Shown here piece after piece: positions 8,463 through 19,800 of a DNA stretch of 34,150 nucleotides. The position numbers and the translations under genes were made by a program. Location of the stretch: IMG/VR virus record IMGVR_UViG_3300047551_000777, positions 1 to 34,150 of that record; one strand, given 5' to 3'. Each line of letters starts with the position of its first letter. Position 1 is the stretch's first letter. This stretch comes from a virus. Under the pieces are notes generated by a model that worked only from the letters and a program-made list of their open reading frames with translations, had not been told where the DNA came from and searched no databases.

Positions 8463-11400
8463 ATGCCCCAGAAGATTAATCTTAACGCGCCTCCATATAA
8501 CGATGATTTCAGTATTGACAAAGGTTATTATAAAGTTCTTTTTAGACCAGGATATTCTATTCAGTCTAGAGAACTAACAACCTTACAGTCTGTTCTGCAA
8601 AATCAGATTGAAAATATTGGTCGTAGTAGATTCAAGCAGGGGCAACAGGTAATTCCTGGAGAAGTATCATTTAATAATAAATTAAATTATGTAAAATTAT
8701 CTTCTGTTTCGGAAGTAGCTGTTAATATCAATGGCAATGTCGTATTTCAAAAATATGACATTGCCAATTTGGTTGGATCAACTATTCAAGGTCTTTCTTC
8801 TGGGGTAACTGCTACTGTTCTTTCTTATGCGTATGGAAATGATATAGAATCAGATATTTTATACATCAAATATACAAATAGCGGAAATTCAAATTCAGAG
8901 TTTACTTTTAGACAAGGGGAAACACTAGAATCAATTAATATCACTGATACTCCTACTCTTGTAGTTGGAACCGATGGCAGTGTTCTTCCAACTACCATTG
9001 ATGTTAAAGATTATGACACTGGAAATGTAACAACTATTGATAGCCCAGCAATGGGATATGCATCAGCAGTTAGCGTTCAAGAGGGTGTATATTTTATTAA
9101 TGGATATTTTGTCAATAATTCAGAGCAATTAATTGTAGTAGACAAATATTACAATAAACCATCTGTTAAAGTTGGATTTAAGATTACAGAATCTTTAGTA
9201 ACTGCAGAGGAAGATTCATCTTTATATGATAATGCAAGAGGATTTTCAAATTTTGCTGCTCCTGGGGCACATCGTCTGAAAATAGATTTAACTTTAATTG
9301 TTAAAGAATTTGATGCTTTAACTGATGAAAATTATGTTCAATTAGTATCCATTAAAAATGGAGAAGTTCAACAGTTAGTTAAAACAACAGACTATAACGT
9401 AATTGAAGAAACATTAGCTAGAAGAACGTATGATGAATCTGGTGATTACGTTGTAGATAATTTTTCCTTAGATTTAAGAGAGTATTATCAACAAAATGGT
9501 AACAAAGGAATTTATACATTAAATGAAGAAACAGATTTAGTAAATGGAAAATCTGTTTCTGATGCAAATTCACTGATGGTCGCTGGTTTAGGATCAGGGA
9601 AAGCGTATATTAAAGGTTATGAAGTAGTTAATAAAGATGTTAAGTATATTGACGTAAGTAAGGCAAGAGATACTTTAGTTAAAGAAGATGTCAGAATAAA
9701 GTCTACATCACTTTCTTATTTTAATGTAACTAATGTATATGGTTCTATCCCAGTAAACTCTGAGGGTCAAGAGTTAACTGCATATCCAACTGTATATTTA
9801 AATTCTGTATTCAATGATGGATCTATTGGATCTAACAATACAGAATCAACTTCTAGTTCAAAACAAACTGTTTCTAGAAGAGGTGTTAAATTTGGATTAA
9901 ATGACGCTGTAATTACTTTATACATGCCCAATCCTGGTAATTATTCCAGCACAACTTTTCCAACACCAACTACTTTTGGAACATCCTTTACTACATTGTG
10001 GTATGTTGTAAATTTAGGAACTACACCAGCTTCAACTACAGTTAGATCTGTTTCCGTTCTCTCATATTCTATCGTTAAAAGACCTTTTGATATTGGCATT
10101 GACTCCACCAATACAGATTATCTTGAACTTACAGTGGTTGGAAATAAAGAAGACATTTATTTCTTCTTAAAAGAATATGACGATAATGATGCTGCAAAGA
10201 GAAGAAAACTATTTAAAACTGAAGCAGATGCAAAAGATTATTATTTTCAACAAGGAACCTCTACAATTTTTCCGTATTCAGAAATTTTAGATTATAATGA
10301 AGTTATCACTCCTGTTGTTGGTGTTTGTAAACCAAAAGATTTTAGTTTAATACAAAGAGGATCTGGATTTAATGAAGATATTGATATTGTTTTATCGAAA
10401 GGTAGATTAAGTGATGGAACTTCTTCATATAATTCTATCTTTAGACTTGCATACTTTAATCCAACATTTTTTACTAGAATCATTTTAGATCAAAATATTT
10501 CATCTAATACATTTTTACCTGGAAAATATATTGTAGGTTCTACTAGTGGAGCTTATGGTGTAGTAGAGGGTTCTACATCATCGAAATACACAACTGGAAA
10601 TATTTTATTCGTTAGAACTCTATCTGGAACTTTCGTTTCTGGAGAAACTATTACTGATGAAGCTGGCAATTCAAGAAGAATTGCTAGAGAAGGAACTATT
10701 TCTCACTTTGTAGTAATGAAGAGGGGAGATGGATATCCTGTCAACACCAATATCAAAGTTAATGGCGTAGAGTATACAAATTCTGCTTTAGAAATTAGTT
10801 ATCTTGCCTCGGCAATTTATAAAGTAGATATTAAAGATAGAAATTTATTAAATCAAGTTTACGCAACAACTCCCGAAGTATCTTTTAATACAGGAAATAC
10901 TAATCCAATTTCATCTGCAATTGTTGTTCCTGTTTTATTCAGGAATACTGTATATACATATGAACCACAAAATGTAAAATCAGTAAGTTCTACATTTGGC
11001 GCTGGTAATGCATATAATTTTACTGCGGATGTTGAGTCATTCCAATCAAATTATGTTAGCAATAAAATTCTAACTGATTTTACTTTTTCTGGAAGTAAAG
11101 GAAGAAAATATATTGAATGCAATGGATTCTCTGGCGATCCATCTAGCGATTTAATGCAAGGTGATATTATCCAGTTTAATGACTCTACAAATACAGCAGT
11201 AAGATCTGTTGTTCAAAGAGTAGAAAAAGCAGAAGGATTAATTAAATCAAAAATTTACTTAGATAATGCTCTAAGAAATGACGTTGCTAATGCAAGTGTA
11301 GTAAGAGTTAGACCAGTTATTCAAAATTCTGGATCATCATCATTACTTATCCCAGTAGGATCTAAATATCCATCTAGTATTGTAGAATCTCCCGACGATT

Positions 11401-14400
11401 CTAAAATTAAATATTACTTCCGTAGAGATTTTGTTACAACATCTTCAGTAAATGGTGGTAATATTACTTTTGCTGCTCAACTGCCATACGGAACTCAAAG
11501 GTTTGCAGCATTCAGGGAAAATAATTTTATCTTAACCGTATTAGATAAAAGATCTTCAACAACTTTACAAAGTGGCGATATTATCTTTTTAAAATCAGAT
11601 CAAATTTCTATAGAAAATACAACTTCTAGCACAAGCGGATTAACTGCGGGTAGTGTTTCCGTTAATTTACCCTCTACTTTCTTTGGAACATCAACTAACT
11701 TCCCCATATTAAAATTAACTGCAACTGTAGAGGTAAGTAAAGCAAGACCAAGATTAAAAACGGTATATCGTAATCAAAGAATTTTAATTCAATCTCCTGG
11801 AGACAGAATTGTTCCTATTAGGGGCGTCAATTTTGACAATAATAGCACAGATATTTTATCTTACTCAGATGTAATTAAAATTCGTTATGTTTACGAAGGA
11901 ACAACACAAACTGCTCCTGTCGTTTCTTCTTCTGGTGAATTAGTTACTGGAACAGACGTTACTGAAAGATTTTCGTTTGATGATGGTCAAAGAGACACTT
12001 TCTATGATGTCTCTCGTTTAGTATTAAAACCAGGATATATTCCTCCTTCTGGTCAACTAATTGTAGCATTTGATTATTTTGAACATTCTCAAGGAGATTT
12101 TTGCACAGTAGATTCTTATTTACATGAATCTGGTGTTTCTCTCGATGAGATTCCTTCGTTCAATTCTTCTGTTTATGGAAAGGTTTCTTTAAGAGAAGTA
12201 TTTGATTTTAGACCAAAAGTTGACTCAACAGCAATTATTAGTGGTTATCAAGATACATCTATCCTGTCAGTCACTGATTTTAATAGTTTTACTTTATCTG
12301 GTGGTATTACATCTAGCACTCCAGCAACAGAAGAAGTTTTAGAATATACAGTATCTTTTAATCAAAAGCAATATTTAGATAGAATTGACGGAATATTTCT
12401 TAATAAAAAAGGAGAATTTATAGTTAAAGAAGGTAATTCATCACTCAACCCAACAAAACCAGCAGACGTTGATGATGCCATAGCATTATATTATCTTTAC
12501 GTTCCTGCGTATACAACATCTACAAATGATGTTCGTATTATGCCTGTAGATAATCGTAGATATACGATGAGAGATATTGGAAAACTTGAGAAGAGAATTG
12601 AACGTTTAGAACAATATACAATGTTGAGTATTTTAGAGCAACAAGCTTTAAATATGCAGATTAAAGATGAAATTGGCATTGAAAGATTTAAGAGTGGATT
12701 TTTGGTAGATAATTTTGAAAGTCATGCAGTTGGCAATTTAACATCTATTGATTATAAATGTGCAATAGATACTCAACAATCTACTTTGAGACCAAGATCT
12801 ATAGAAAAATCTTATAAATTACAGGAAATTAACACTAGAAATGAGCAGAGATCTTTAGATAATTATACCAAATCTGGTGATATTATCACTCTACCATACA
12901 CAAATATTCCTGCAATCAAAAACCAATATGCAACCAAAAAATTAAACATTAATCCTTTTGTTGTTCTTCAATATGTTGGTGATGCAGAATTATCTCCTAA
13001 TGTTGATCAATGGTATGATGAAAAAGAAACTCCTATCATTTTAGATAATGATAGTAAAGTATTTTCTGTATTTTTCTCTGCAGATGATGCGAGAGAAGGA
13101 TATGCAAGTCTTTATAACAATTTTATCATTAACTGGATAGGAACAAACAGAGTATTTTATAATGTAACCCCTTTAAACAACTCTCCAACGACGGTTGCAG
13201 TATCTACTACGCAATCTGCTTCTGTTGCAAGTAGTTCTAACATTAGCCCACAAAACAATCAATTGCCACAAGGAGTTGCTTCTAAGTCAATAGGTGCTAA
13301 CGTAGTATCTTCTACAATCCAACAATTCTGTAGATCTGTTCCTGTATTCTTTAAGATTACCAGAATGAAACCAAGCACAAAGTTTTATGTGTTTATGGAT
13401 GGTAAGTCTATTGATAGATGGATTATTCAAGATAGCAAATTTACTGGAATAGCAGGAAACTCGTTAGGAACATTTAATAGCGGAATTACTACAGATGCAA
13501 ACGGAAATGCCAGTGGATTAATTCTTATTCCATCAGGCAATCCACCCCAAACAGGAACAACATGGACAGGATCAGTAGATGATGTTCAATATGACACAGA
13601 AACTGGCACACCATTATCATTCATTACTGGAATAAAGACTATTAAATTTACCTCAAGTTCAGATGGATCAATTACTAGTGATGTAGAATCATTTACAGAA
13701 GTTAAATATTATGCTACTGGCAACCTTCCACAACAACCATCAACCATTATTTCAACGTCACCCGCTATCTTCAAAGCAGATGAGGGTATTCAATTCATTG
13801 AAACAACCAAAGCACAAGTCAAACCAAATCCAATTTCACAATCGTTCAACGTAGAAAAATATCCAGGTGGAGTTTTCTTGACAGGATTAGATTTGTATTT
13901 TAATAAGAAGAGCACCACCATTCCTGTAAAAGTTTATTTGACAAATGTAGAAAGTGGAAAACCTGGAAAGTATATTGTTCCTGGTAGTGAATGTGTAATG
14001 TATCCAGATACTTATCTTAGAGTATATACAAACGGAACTTTAAATATCACCAAAGGAGAAACAGTCACTGGTGTCACATCAAAAGCTTCTGGTCCTATTA
14101 AAGAAGTTTACGACAGAAACAATAATTTAGTTCCTGTGTCTGTTTTGGGTCAATATACATTGACAAACGATCAAACATATATTCTTGTTCTATCCAACAA
14201 TAATGGTAAATCCTTTATACAAAATGAAGGATTGAATGTTCCTTCATTAACATCTTTCAATGCTGCACAAAATACTCAATTATCGGTAACCATTGCAAAA
14301 GATTCTGGAAGAATTACTGATTTAATTATCAACAACGCTGGTTCTGGATACGAAACTGCATCTTTAACTATCGAAAGCCCTCAATTACTAGGAGGCACAA

Positions 14401-16628
14401 ATGCAACTGCAGTGTGTAAAGTTTCTGGAGGAAAAATATACGATGCTTCATTGGTTGTAAATGGTAGTGGTTATACTGAAGCACCATCTGTTATTATAAA
14501 CTTTACTGGGTCTTCGGCATCAAATGCTTCTATTGAAGCTATTTTGACTATCGATACCCCAGCGGTAAGAATGGGTGTTGCTATTGATACAGGAGATGTT
14601 TCTATACCAGATTCAACTACTCCAACTACATTTAATTTTAAATATCCTGTATATTTACAGAATAACACTGAATATGCTTTTGCCGTTGAGTCGGATTCAA
14701 CCGATTATGTTATTTGGGCATCTAAGTTAGGTGAAGTTGAGCAAGCAACTAATTCTGTCGTAACATCACAACCATTATTAGGTTCTGTATTTAAATCACA
14801 GAATGTTGATTCTTGGACAGAAGATTTGTTTGAAGATATTAAATTTACATTATATAGAGCAGAGTTTGATAACAGTAGACCAGGAATTGTTCAATTGACC
14901 AATGAAAAATTAGGTTATGAAAAATTAGATGTTAATCCAATAGAAACAGATTCTTTATCAGATACTACCGCCACATCGACTCTGTTTAGAAATAATAATA
15001 AAATTGTTAGGATTAAACACAAAGATAATGGATTTGAAGGTTCGGGGAGATCATATGTTGCATTTAGAAAAGCTTCTGATGTTGGTGGCGTAACTTCAGA
15101 ATTTTTAAATAGTAATTTATTCCAAGTCTCTAACGGTGGATTAGATTCGTATAATATAACATCACTAACAAATGCATCTGCAACGTCTGTTGGTGGAGGT
15201 AATGATGTATATGCACTCCATAATAAAAAATATGAAAAACTTTTTGCTCATGTTGCGTATTTAAATTTCAGTGAAACTAAAGTAAATGCAGAAGTAAAAA
15301 CTACTAATATTATTCCGCATGATTTTTCTGCAGTAAATTATACATCATATTCACAATCTACTACGAATGAAGGATTTGAAAAGACATTTTTAAACGAAGA
15401 TCATTTCTTCAATAATCAAAAAGTAATAGTTTCAAGAATCAATGAATTAATAAATTCTGATAGAATTTCTGAAAGATCTTTATTATATAAATTAACATTA
15501 AATTCTAATGTTTCTTACTTATCTCCAGTGATTGATTTGCGAGCATCTTCAGTAAAAGCAATTTCAAATAAAGTCGAAAAAGCAAAAGGCAGTGAAGACA
15601 GATTTGGCAGAAGAGATCAAATTATTAAATTCTATCCAGTTTACAAGTTTTATGTCTTAGGAAATAATGTTTCAACTATTCAAGTGGGAGATGCTGCAAA
15701 TCCAAAGATTGTTTCTGGATTCACTTCTAGTGCTAGGGGAATAATTGTGAAATTTGATAGTGTGAATAGTCTGTTGTATGTCAAAATGCTGACTGATACG
15801 TTATTCGTTCCTAGCGAAACATTAGTGTTTGCTTCACAACCATCATTGTCTACAATTAGTGTAGGAACTACAGGGGTAACCGAAGAAACGTTTAACTTTG
15901 CTTATAATTCTGTTATGACAGCAATTGATAAAACAGATGTTACAAAGGAATATAGCAATGTTATTACAGGTAGAGTAGTTCAGTGGGATGCAGAAAGAAA
16001 AGAATTAACTATTTCAAATAATAAAAAACCAATTAATGATAACTATACTTCTGCTGCCACCACAGGTTCTGATTATGCTAGGGTTCCATTTAGTTCATCT
16101 TCTACGCAATTGGGAGATATTTTCAGAGTAGGTGATTTAATTAGCTATGAAAATCAACCATCAGATACAAAATCATTCTTAGAAGTTAAATCTGTTGATT
16201 ATACAGATGGTGTATTATTTGTTCCTGAAATCAGAAATAATAGTTCTTCGGTAGCAAAATATGTTACGAAAGAAATCACTATTGAAAATGCTGCTACAGG
16301 ATTGGATGTCAAACTGACTGCTAATATCTTTGAAGAAGATGATATACAAGTATTGTATAAAGTCAAGTCTATTAGTTCTCAATTTAATTTTGAAGATCTT
16401 GGGTGGGAATATTTTAATGGCGACGGGAAACCAGATATTCGTGTAATACCATCAACTGATAATAGTATTGCTGGATATATTGAAAAGCAAGATTCTTATA
16501 AAGAATACAAATTTAGTGTTGCAAACTTAGGAGAGTTTTCTTCGTTTGCTATTAAGATTGTGATGAGAAGTTCCAACCCAGTATTTGTTCCTAAGATTCA
16601 AGATTGTAGAGTAGTTGCATCATTCTAA
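8463..16628 (+). CDS. DUF4815 virion structural protein (tail/baseplate), 2721 residues
   Basis: The N-terminus (NAPPYNDDF, YKVLFRPGYSIQSRELTTLQ, LQNQIENIG) is the recognisable start of the DUF4815 family, a large structural protein found after gp8 in marine T4-like phages. Other family-typical blocks are RRYTMRDIGKLEKRIERLE (about residues 1362-1380, a short coiled coil), FCRSVPVFFKITRMKP (about 1620), GGVFLTGLDLYFNKKS (about 1803), and YPVYLQNNTEYAFAV followed by LFEDIKFTLYRAEFD (about 2060-2145). Gly-Ser-Gly-Tyr repeats occur at about 10340-10395, 10705-10765 and 14310-14505. The exact role is not established; position and size suggest a connector or fibre anchored to the baseplate. The 52-base gap before it (8411-8462) holds no clear late promoter or terminator, so it is probably read through from gp8. 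The ATG at 8463 has only a weak GAG-type ribosome site, but the conserved N-terminus supports it. Confidence 0.88.
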   Translation: MPQKINLNAPPYNDDFSIDKGYYKVLFRPGYSIQSRELTTLQSVLQNQIENIGRSRFKQGQQVIPGEVSFNNKLNYVKLSSVSEVAVNINGNVVFQKYDIANLVGSTIQGLSSGVTATVLSYAYGNDIESDILYIKYTNSGNSNSEFTFRQGETLESINITDTPTLVVGTDGSVLPTTIDVKDYDTGNVTTIDSPAMGYASAVSVQEGVYFINGYFVNNSEQLIVVDKYYNKPSVKVGFKITESLVTAEEDSSLYDNARGFSNFAAPGAHRLKIDLTLIVKEFDALTDENYVQLVSIKNGEVQQLVKTTDYNVIEETLARRTYDESGDYVVDNFSLDLREYYQQNGNKGIYTLNEETDLVNGKSVSDANSLMVAGLGSGKAYIKGYEVVNKDVKYIDVSKARDTLVKEDVRIKSTSLSYFNVTNVYGSIPVNSEGQELTAYPTVYLNSVFNDGSIGSNNTESTSSSKQTVSRRGVKFGLNDAVITLYMPNPGNYSSTTFPTPTTFGTSFTTLWYVVNLGTTPASTTVRSVSVLSYSIVKRPFDIGIDSTNTDYLELTVVGNKEDIYFFLKEYDDNDAAKRRKLFKTEADAKDYYFQQGTSTIFPYSEILDYNEVITPVVGVCKPKDFSLIQRGSGFNEDIDIVLSKGRLSDGTSSYNSIFRLAYFNPTFFTRIILDQNISSNTFLPGKYIVGSTSGAYGVVEGSTSSKYTTGNILFVRTLSGTFVSGETITDEAGNSRRIAREGTISHFVVMKRGDGYPVNTNIKVNGVEYTNSALEISYLASAIYKVDIKDRNLLNQVYATTPEVSFNTGNTNPISSAIVVPVLFRNTVYTYEPQNVKSVSSTFGAGNAYNFTADVESFQSNYVSNKILTDFTFSGSKGRKYIECNGFSGDPSSDLMQGDIIQFNDSTNTAVRSVVQRVEKAEGLIKSKIYLDNALRNDVANASVVRVRPVIQNSGSSSLLIPVGSKYPSSIVESPDDSKIKYYFRRDFVTTSSVNGGNITFAAQLPYGTQRFAAFRENNFILTVLDKRSSTTLQSGDIIFLKSDQISIENTTSSTSGLTAGSVSVNLPSTFFGTSTNFPILKLTATVEVSKARPRLKTVYRNQRILIQSPGDRIVPIRGVNFDNNSTDILSYSDVIKIRYVYEGTTQTAPVVSSSGELVTGTDVTERFSFDDGQRDTFYDVSRLVLKPGYIPPSGQLIVAFDYFEHSQGDFCTVDSYLHESGVSLDEIPSFNSSVYGKVSLREVFDFRPKVDSTAIISGYQDTSILSVTDFNSFTLSGGITSSTPATEEVLEYTVSFNQKQYLDRIDGIFLNKKGEFIVKEGNSSLNPTKPADVDDAIALYYLYVPAYTTSTNDVRIMPVDNRRYTMRDIGKLEKRIERLEQYTMLSILEQQALNMQIKDEIGIERFKSGFLVDNFESHAVGNLTSIDYKCAIDTQQSTLRPRSIEKSYKLQEINTRNEQRSLDNYTKSGDIITLPYTNIPAIKNQYATKKLNINPFVVLQYVGDAELSPNVDQWYDEKETPIILDNDSKVFSVFFSADDAREGYASLYNNFIINWIGTNRVFYNVTPLNNSPTTVAVSTTQSASVASSSNISPQNNQLPQGVASKSIGANVVSSTIQQFCRSVPVFFKITRMKPSTKFYVFMDGKSIDRWIIQDSKFTGIAGNSLGTFNSGITTDANGNASGLILIPSGNPPQTGTTWTGSVDDVQYDTETGTPLSFITGIKTIKFTSSSDGSITSDVESFTEVKYYATGNLPQQPSTIISTSPAIFKADEGIQFIETTKAQVKPNPISQSFNVEKYPGGVFLTGLDLYFNKKSTTIPVKVYLTNVESGKPGKYIVPGSECVMYPDTYLRVYTNGTLNITKGETVTGVTSKASGPIKEVYDRNNNLVPVSVLGQYTLTNDQTYILVLSNNNGKSFIQNEGLNVPSLTSFNAAQNTQLSVTIAKDSGRITDLIINNAGSGYETASLTIESPQLLGGTNATAVCKVSGGKIYDASLVVNGSGYTEAPSVIINFTGSSASNASIEAILTIDTPAVRMGVAIDTGDVSIPDSTTPTTFNFKYPVYLQNNTEYAFAVESDSTDYVIWASKLGEVEQATNSVVTSQPLLGSVFKSQNVDSWTEDLFEDIKFTLYRAEFDNSRPGIVQLTNEKLGYEKLDVNPIETDSLSDTTATSTLFRNNNKIVRIKHKDNGFEGSGRSYVAFRKASDVGGVTSEFLNSNLFQVSNGGLDSYNITSLTNASATSVGGGNDVYALHNKKYEKLFAHVAYLNFSETKVNAEVKTTNIIPHDFSAVNYTSYSQSTTNEGFEKTFLNEDHFFNNQKVIVSRINELINSDRISERSLLYKLTLNSNVSYLSPVIDLRASSVKAISNKVEKAKGSEDRFGRRDQIIKFYPVYKFYVLGNNVSTIQVGDAANPKIVSGFTSSARGIIVKFDSVNSLLYVKMLTDTLFVPSETLVFASQPSLSTISVGTTGVTEETFNFAYNSVMTAIDKTDVTKEYSNVITGRVVQWDAERKELTISNNKKPINDNYTSAATTGSDYARVPFSSSSTQLGDIFRVGDLISYENQPSDTKSFLEVKSVDYTDGVLFVPEIRNNSSSVAKYVTKEITIENAATGLDVKLTANIFEEDDIQVLYKVKSISSQFNFEDLGWEYFNGDGKPDIRVIPSTDNSIAGYIEKQDSYKEYKFSVANLGEFSSFAIKIVMRSSNPVFVPKIQDCRVVASF

Positions 16629-16849
16629 TGGAATATATTAAAGTTCTTGACCATGACTATTTGGTGAGAGACAATAATACTGGTGCCATTATAAATACTG
16701 ATAAAAGTGTATTTGAAGATGCTAGAAAACTGCGTAATGGCAGTGCATCTATTAAAAAACTTCAAACTGATGTTGAAGATCTAAAAAATGAGTTGTCAGA
16801 TATCAAAAATCTTCTAAGAGAATTTATCAGAAATGCCAGCAATACTTAG
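16628..16849 (+). CDS. Small coiled-coil protein, 73 residues
   Basis: Function not recognised by family name. The ATG shares one base with the upstream stop (TAATG), which suggests coupled translation. The N-terminal half has a short conserved-looking segment (DYLVRDNNTGAIINTDKS). From about residue 38 on, the pattern of hydrophobic residues (IKKLQTDVEDLKNELSDIKN) predicts a coiled coil. Small proteins with this build (a RDxxTGAxINTD-like start then a heptad helix) are, to my knowledge, common in marine T4-like phages. Its place between the DUF4815 protein and a fibre protein suggests a small structural part or assembly helper, which is inference. Its 3' end overlaps the next gene by 17 bases. 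Confidence 0.8.
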   Translation: MEYIKVLDHDYLVRDNNTGAIINTDKSVFEDARKLRNGSASIKKLQTDVEDLKNELSDIKNLLREFIRNASNT

Positions 16850-19800
16850 AAATGTAGCAAAAACCGATACTCTGGAAACACAGAGGCAGAAGATAAATTT
16901 ACTTGCTCAAGACGTATATGATTTGGGTGGGGGATCTGGCGGAGGTGGCCTTTCTGGAACTTTTTCTTTATCTAATGGAACTAGATTCGCTCCGTCTTTA
17001 AATTTTACAAATCAACAGAATACGGGGTTGTTTTTATATGGAAATTCTTTATCCGTATCATCAGTAGAATCTGAGACAGCAAGATTTAATGGCGATGATA
17101 TAAGATATTATAAAACCACAAAAATACAAAATGCTGAAATAGATGCATTAGTAATACAAACCGAGGGATTTGGATATCAACCAAAAGAGTATGAGAATAT
17201 TTCAGTTTCTGGAGGTTCTGGATCTGGAGCATTAGTTGATGTTACTGTTTCTCCTTTTGTTGGTTCTATCACAAATGCGGGATCTGGTTACATTCCAGGA
17301 ACATATACAAATGTTCCTCTTTCAGGAGGATCTGGTAGTAATGCAGAAGCAACCGTAACTGTAAGAGGTATAGTAGGAACTATAACTTCTGGAGGATCTG
17401 GATATACCAATGCAACATATGATGATGTTCCTTTATCTGGTGGAAATGGAACTGGAGCAAGAGCAACATTGGTAGTTACTGGCGGTGCAGTAACTACAGT
17501 AACTATAACAAATAATGGTAGTGGATATTTAATCAATAATGTATTATCTGTAAATAATTCTGATTTGGCAATTCCAATTTCTCAGGGGGGAGGAACTAGT
17601 GGAGGATCTGGATTTCAATTTACAATTTCACAATCTCCATATGTTGTTAGTAATGTTACACCAACCTCAAATGGAAAAGGTGGATATGTAGTAGGTAACG
17701 TTCTTTCTGCAGCAAATACTGTAATAGGAGCTAGTACTCCAGTAGGAACAATTACTAATGCTGGAACTGGATATACAAATGGAACGTATACAAATATTGA
17801 TGTATATAATGTTCCGACAACAACATATATTGTAACATCTGTTCCTAATCCAAATACACCACCACCCGTAAATGTATATTCTATTAATGGAAATATTCAA
17901 CAGTCGTTAACTTTTACTATTGGAAATACTTACAGATTTGATCTTTCAAATGTTTCTAATGATACCCATCCTTTTCTAATTTTAGCGCAAAATTATCAAC
18001 CAACTCCAGATGGTATCCAAGTTATCACAAAAGGAACTCCTGGATCAACAGGTGCTTTTGTAGACGTTATAATTGGAACTAGCGTACCCAATAATACTGT
18101 ATTAGTTTATAGTTGTGCTGCTCACCCTGGAATGGGGTCTACAATAACTTGTGTTACTGGTAGTGCTGGTAGATATGGATATTCTGCAAAAGCAAGTTTA
18201 GTGGTTTCATCTGGATCTGTTACTAGTTTTACTATAACTAAAGTTGGTTTTCAATATAAAGCAACAGATACTGTTTCAATTTTATCTTTAGATGTTGGTG
18301 GAACTGGATCTGGATTTGTATATACTATTAATACAGCATCTACTGGTTCTGGTTCAGGATTTCAATATACACTATCTGAAGTTGGTTCGATTACTTTAGC
18401 AGATGTTAGATCTAGCGGAGATGGATATCAACTAGAAGATGTATTAACTCCTTCAATTCCATTCACTTATAAAATAAAAAGTTATGGATATTTTAGCAGT
18501 TTTAAATTTTGGATAGATAAAAATGATGGGTTGGGATATGTTCAAACCCCAACATTAAATTTATATCGAGGTTATACATATATTTTTGATTACAGTGATC
18601 AATCTAATTTACCACATGCTTTTAATGTCAGTGTAACGCAAGATGGAATTCATAATGGAGGAACTATTTTTACAGATGGAGTTACAGTCGATCCATTAAA
18701 TAAAACTGTTACTTTGGTTGTATCTAATTCAACTCCATCAACTCTGTATTATTATTGTGCTGTTCAAGCATCTAGTCATTCTGGAGAAGGTGGAACAATT
18801 AATGTTTTGACTGGAACTCCAGCACAATTAACCACCGCAGAAATATTAATTGACGAAATAACTAATACTAATGCAGTAACATTAAATTTAGATGGTTCTA
18901 TTGTTTCTTCTACATTAACAGCAGATTCCGCTTTTCTTCAATCAGCAATTTTATCTTCAAATCTTTCTGTAGGAAATTTATCTCTTTCTGGAACCACTAT
19001 CAATACCGCAAGTGGAAATTTAAATCTTTCTTCTGCTGCTAATTTTTATATCAATGGAGGAACAGGAAAAAATTTATATTTCAAAAATGGTATAACAGAT
19101 CTTATAACTGTTGATTTGAGCACTGGAGATATAGAAACTGAAGGAAATATTTCTATATTAAATAATAGTTATTTGACTATTAATGAAAAATTAAAAATAG
19201 ATAATACTTTAATAGAAGAAATAGTTGATGTTCCTCTAACTGGCAATGGTGTAGGCATAACATTAAAACCAGATGCAAATAAATCTGTATTTGTAGATGC
19301 AACCTCTTCCTTTAAAATTCCAGTAGGATCTACAGCAGATAGACCACTTGATTCAACACAAGGTTCGGTCAGGTATAATACAACCACTAATCAATACGAA
19401 GGTTATAATGGAACTAGTTGGGCTAGTTTGGGTGGTGTTAGAGATATTGATGGTAACACTTATATTTTAGCAGAATCTTCTGCTGGTGCTAACGAAAATA
19501 TTCTATATTTCTATAACAATTCAAAAAATACTTTACAAATTTCAGAAACTGACGTATCATTTTACAACGCAAGAAATATTACTGCATATGATATTGATGG
19601 ATTACTTCCATGGCAATCCAACACAGCATATGCACTTAATGTCGAAATTTATACTGCAACTAATGTTTATAGAGTCATTTCTTCTGGAGGAACAACAGGA
19701 TTATCCGCACCTACACATACTTCTGGATCCGTAACTAATGGAACTGCTAACCTCTTATGGTTAAGAAGTGTTTATTCTGATATAACATTTTCTTCTTTCA

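Noticed and set aside
17172-17560. CRISPR-like repeat array
   Set aside because: The spacing is regular but the repeats are codon-level and diverged, lie within one open frame, and have no unique spacers.
17667-17900. Minus-strand open frame rich in Cys, Tyr, Ile and Arg
   Set aside because: Its composition is the reverse-complement shadow of Thr/Asn/Val repeats in the fibre gene; no start signal.
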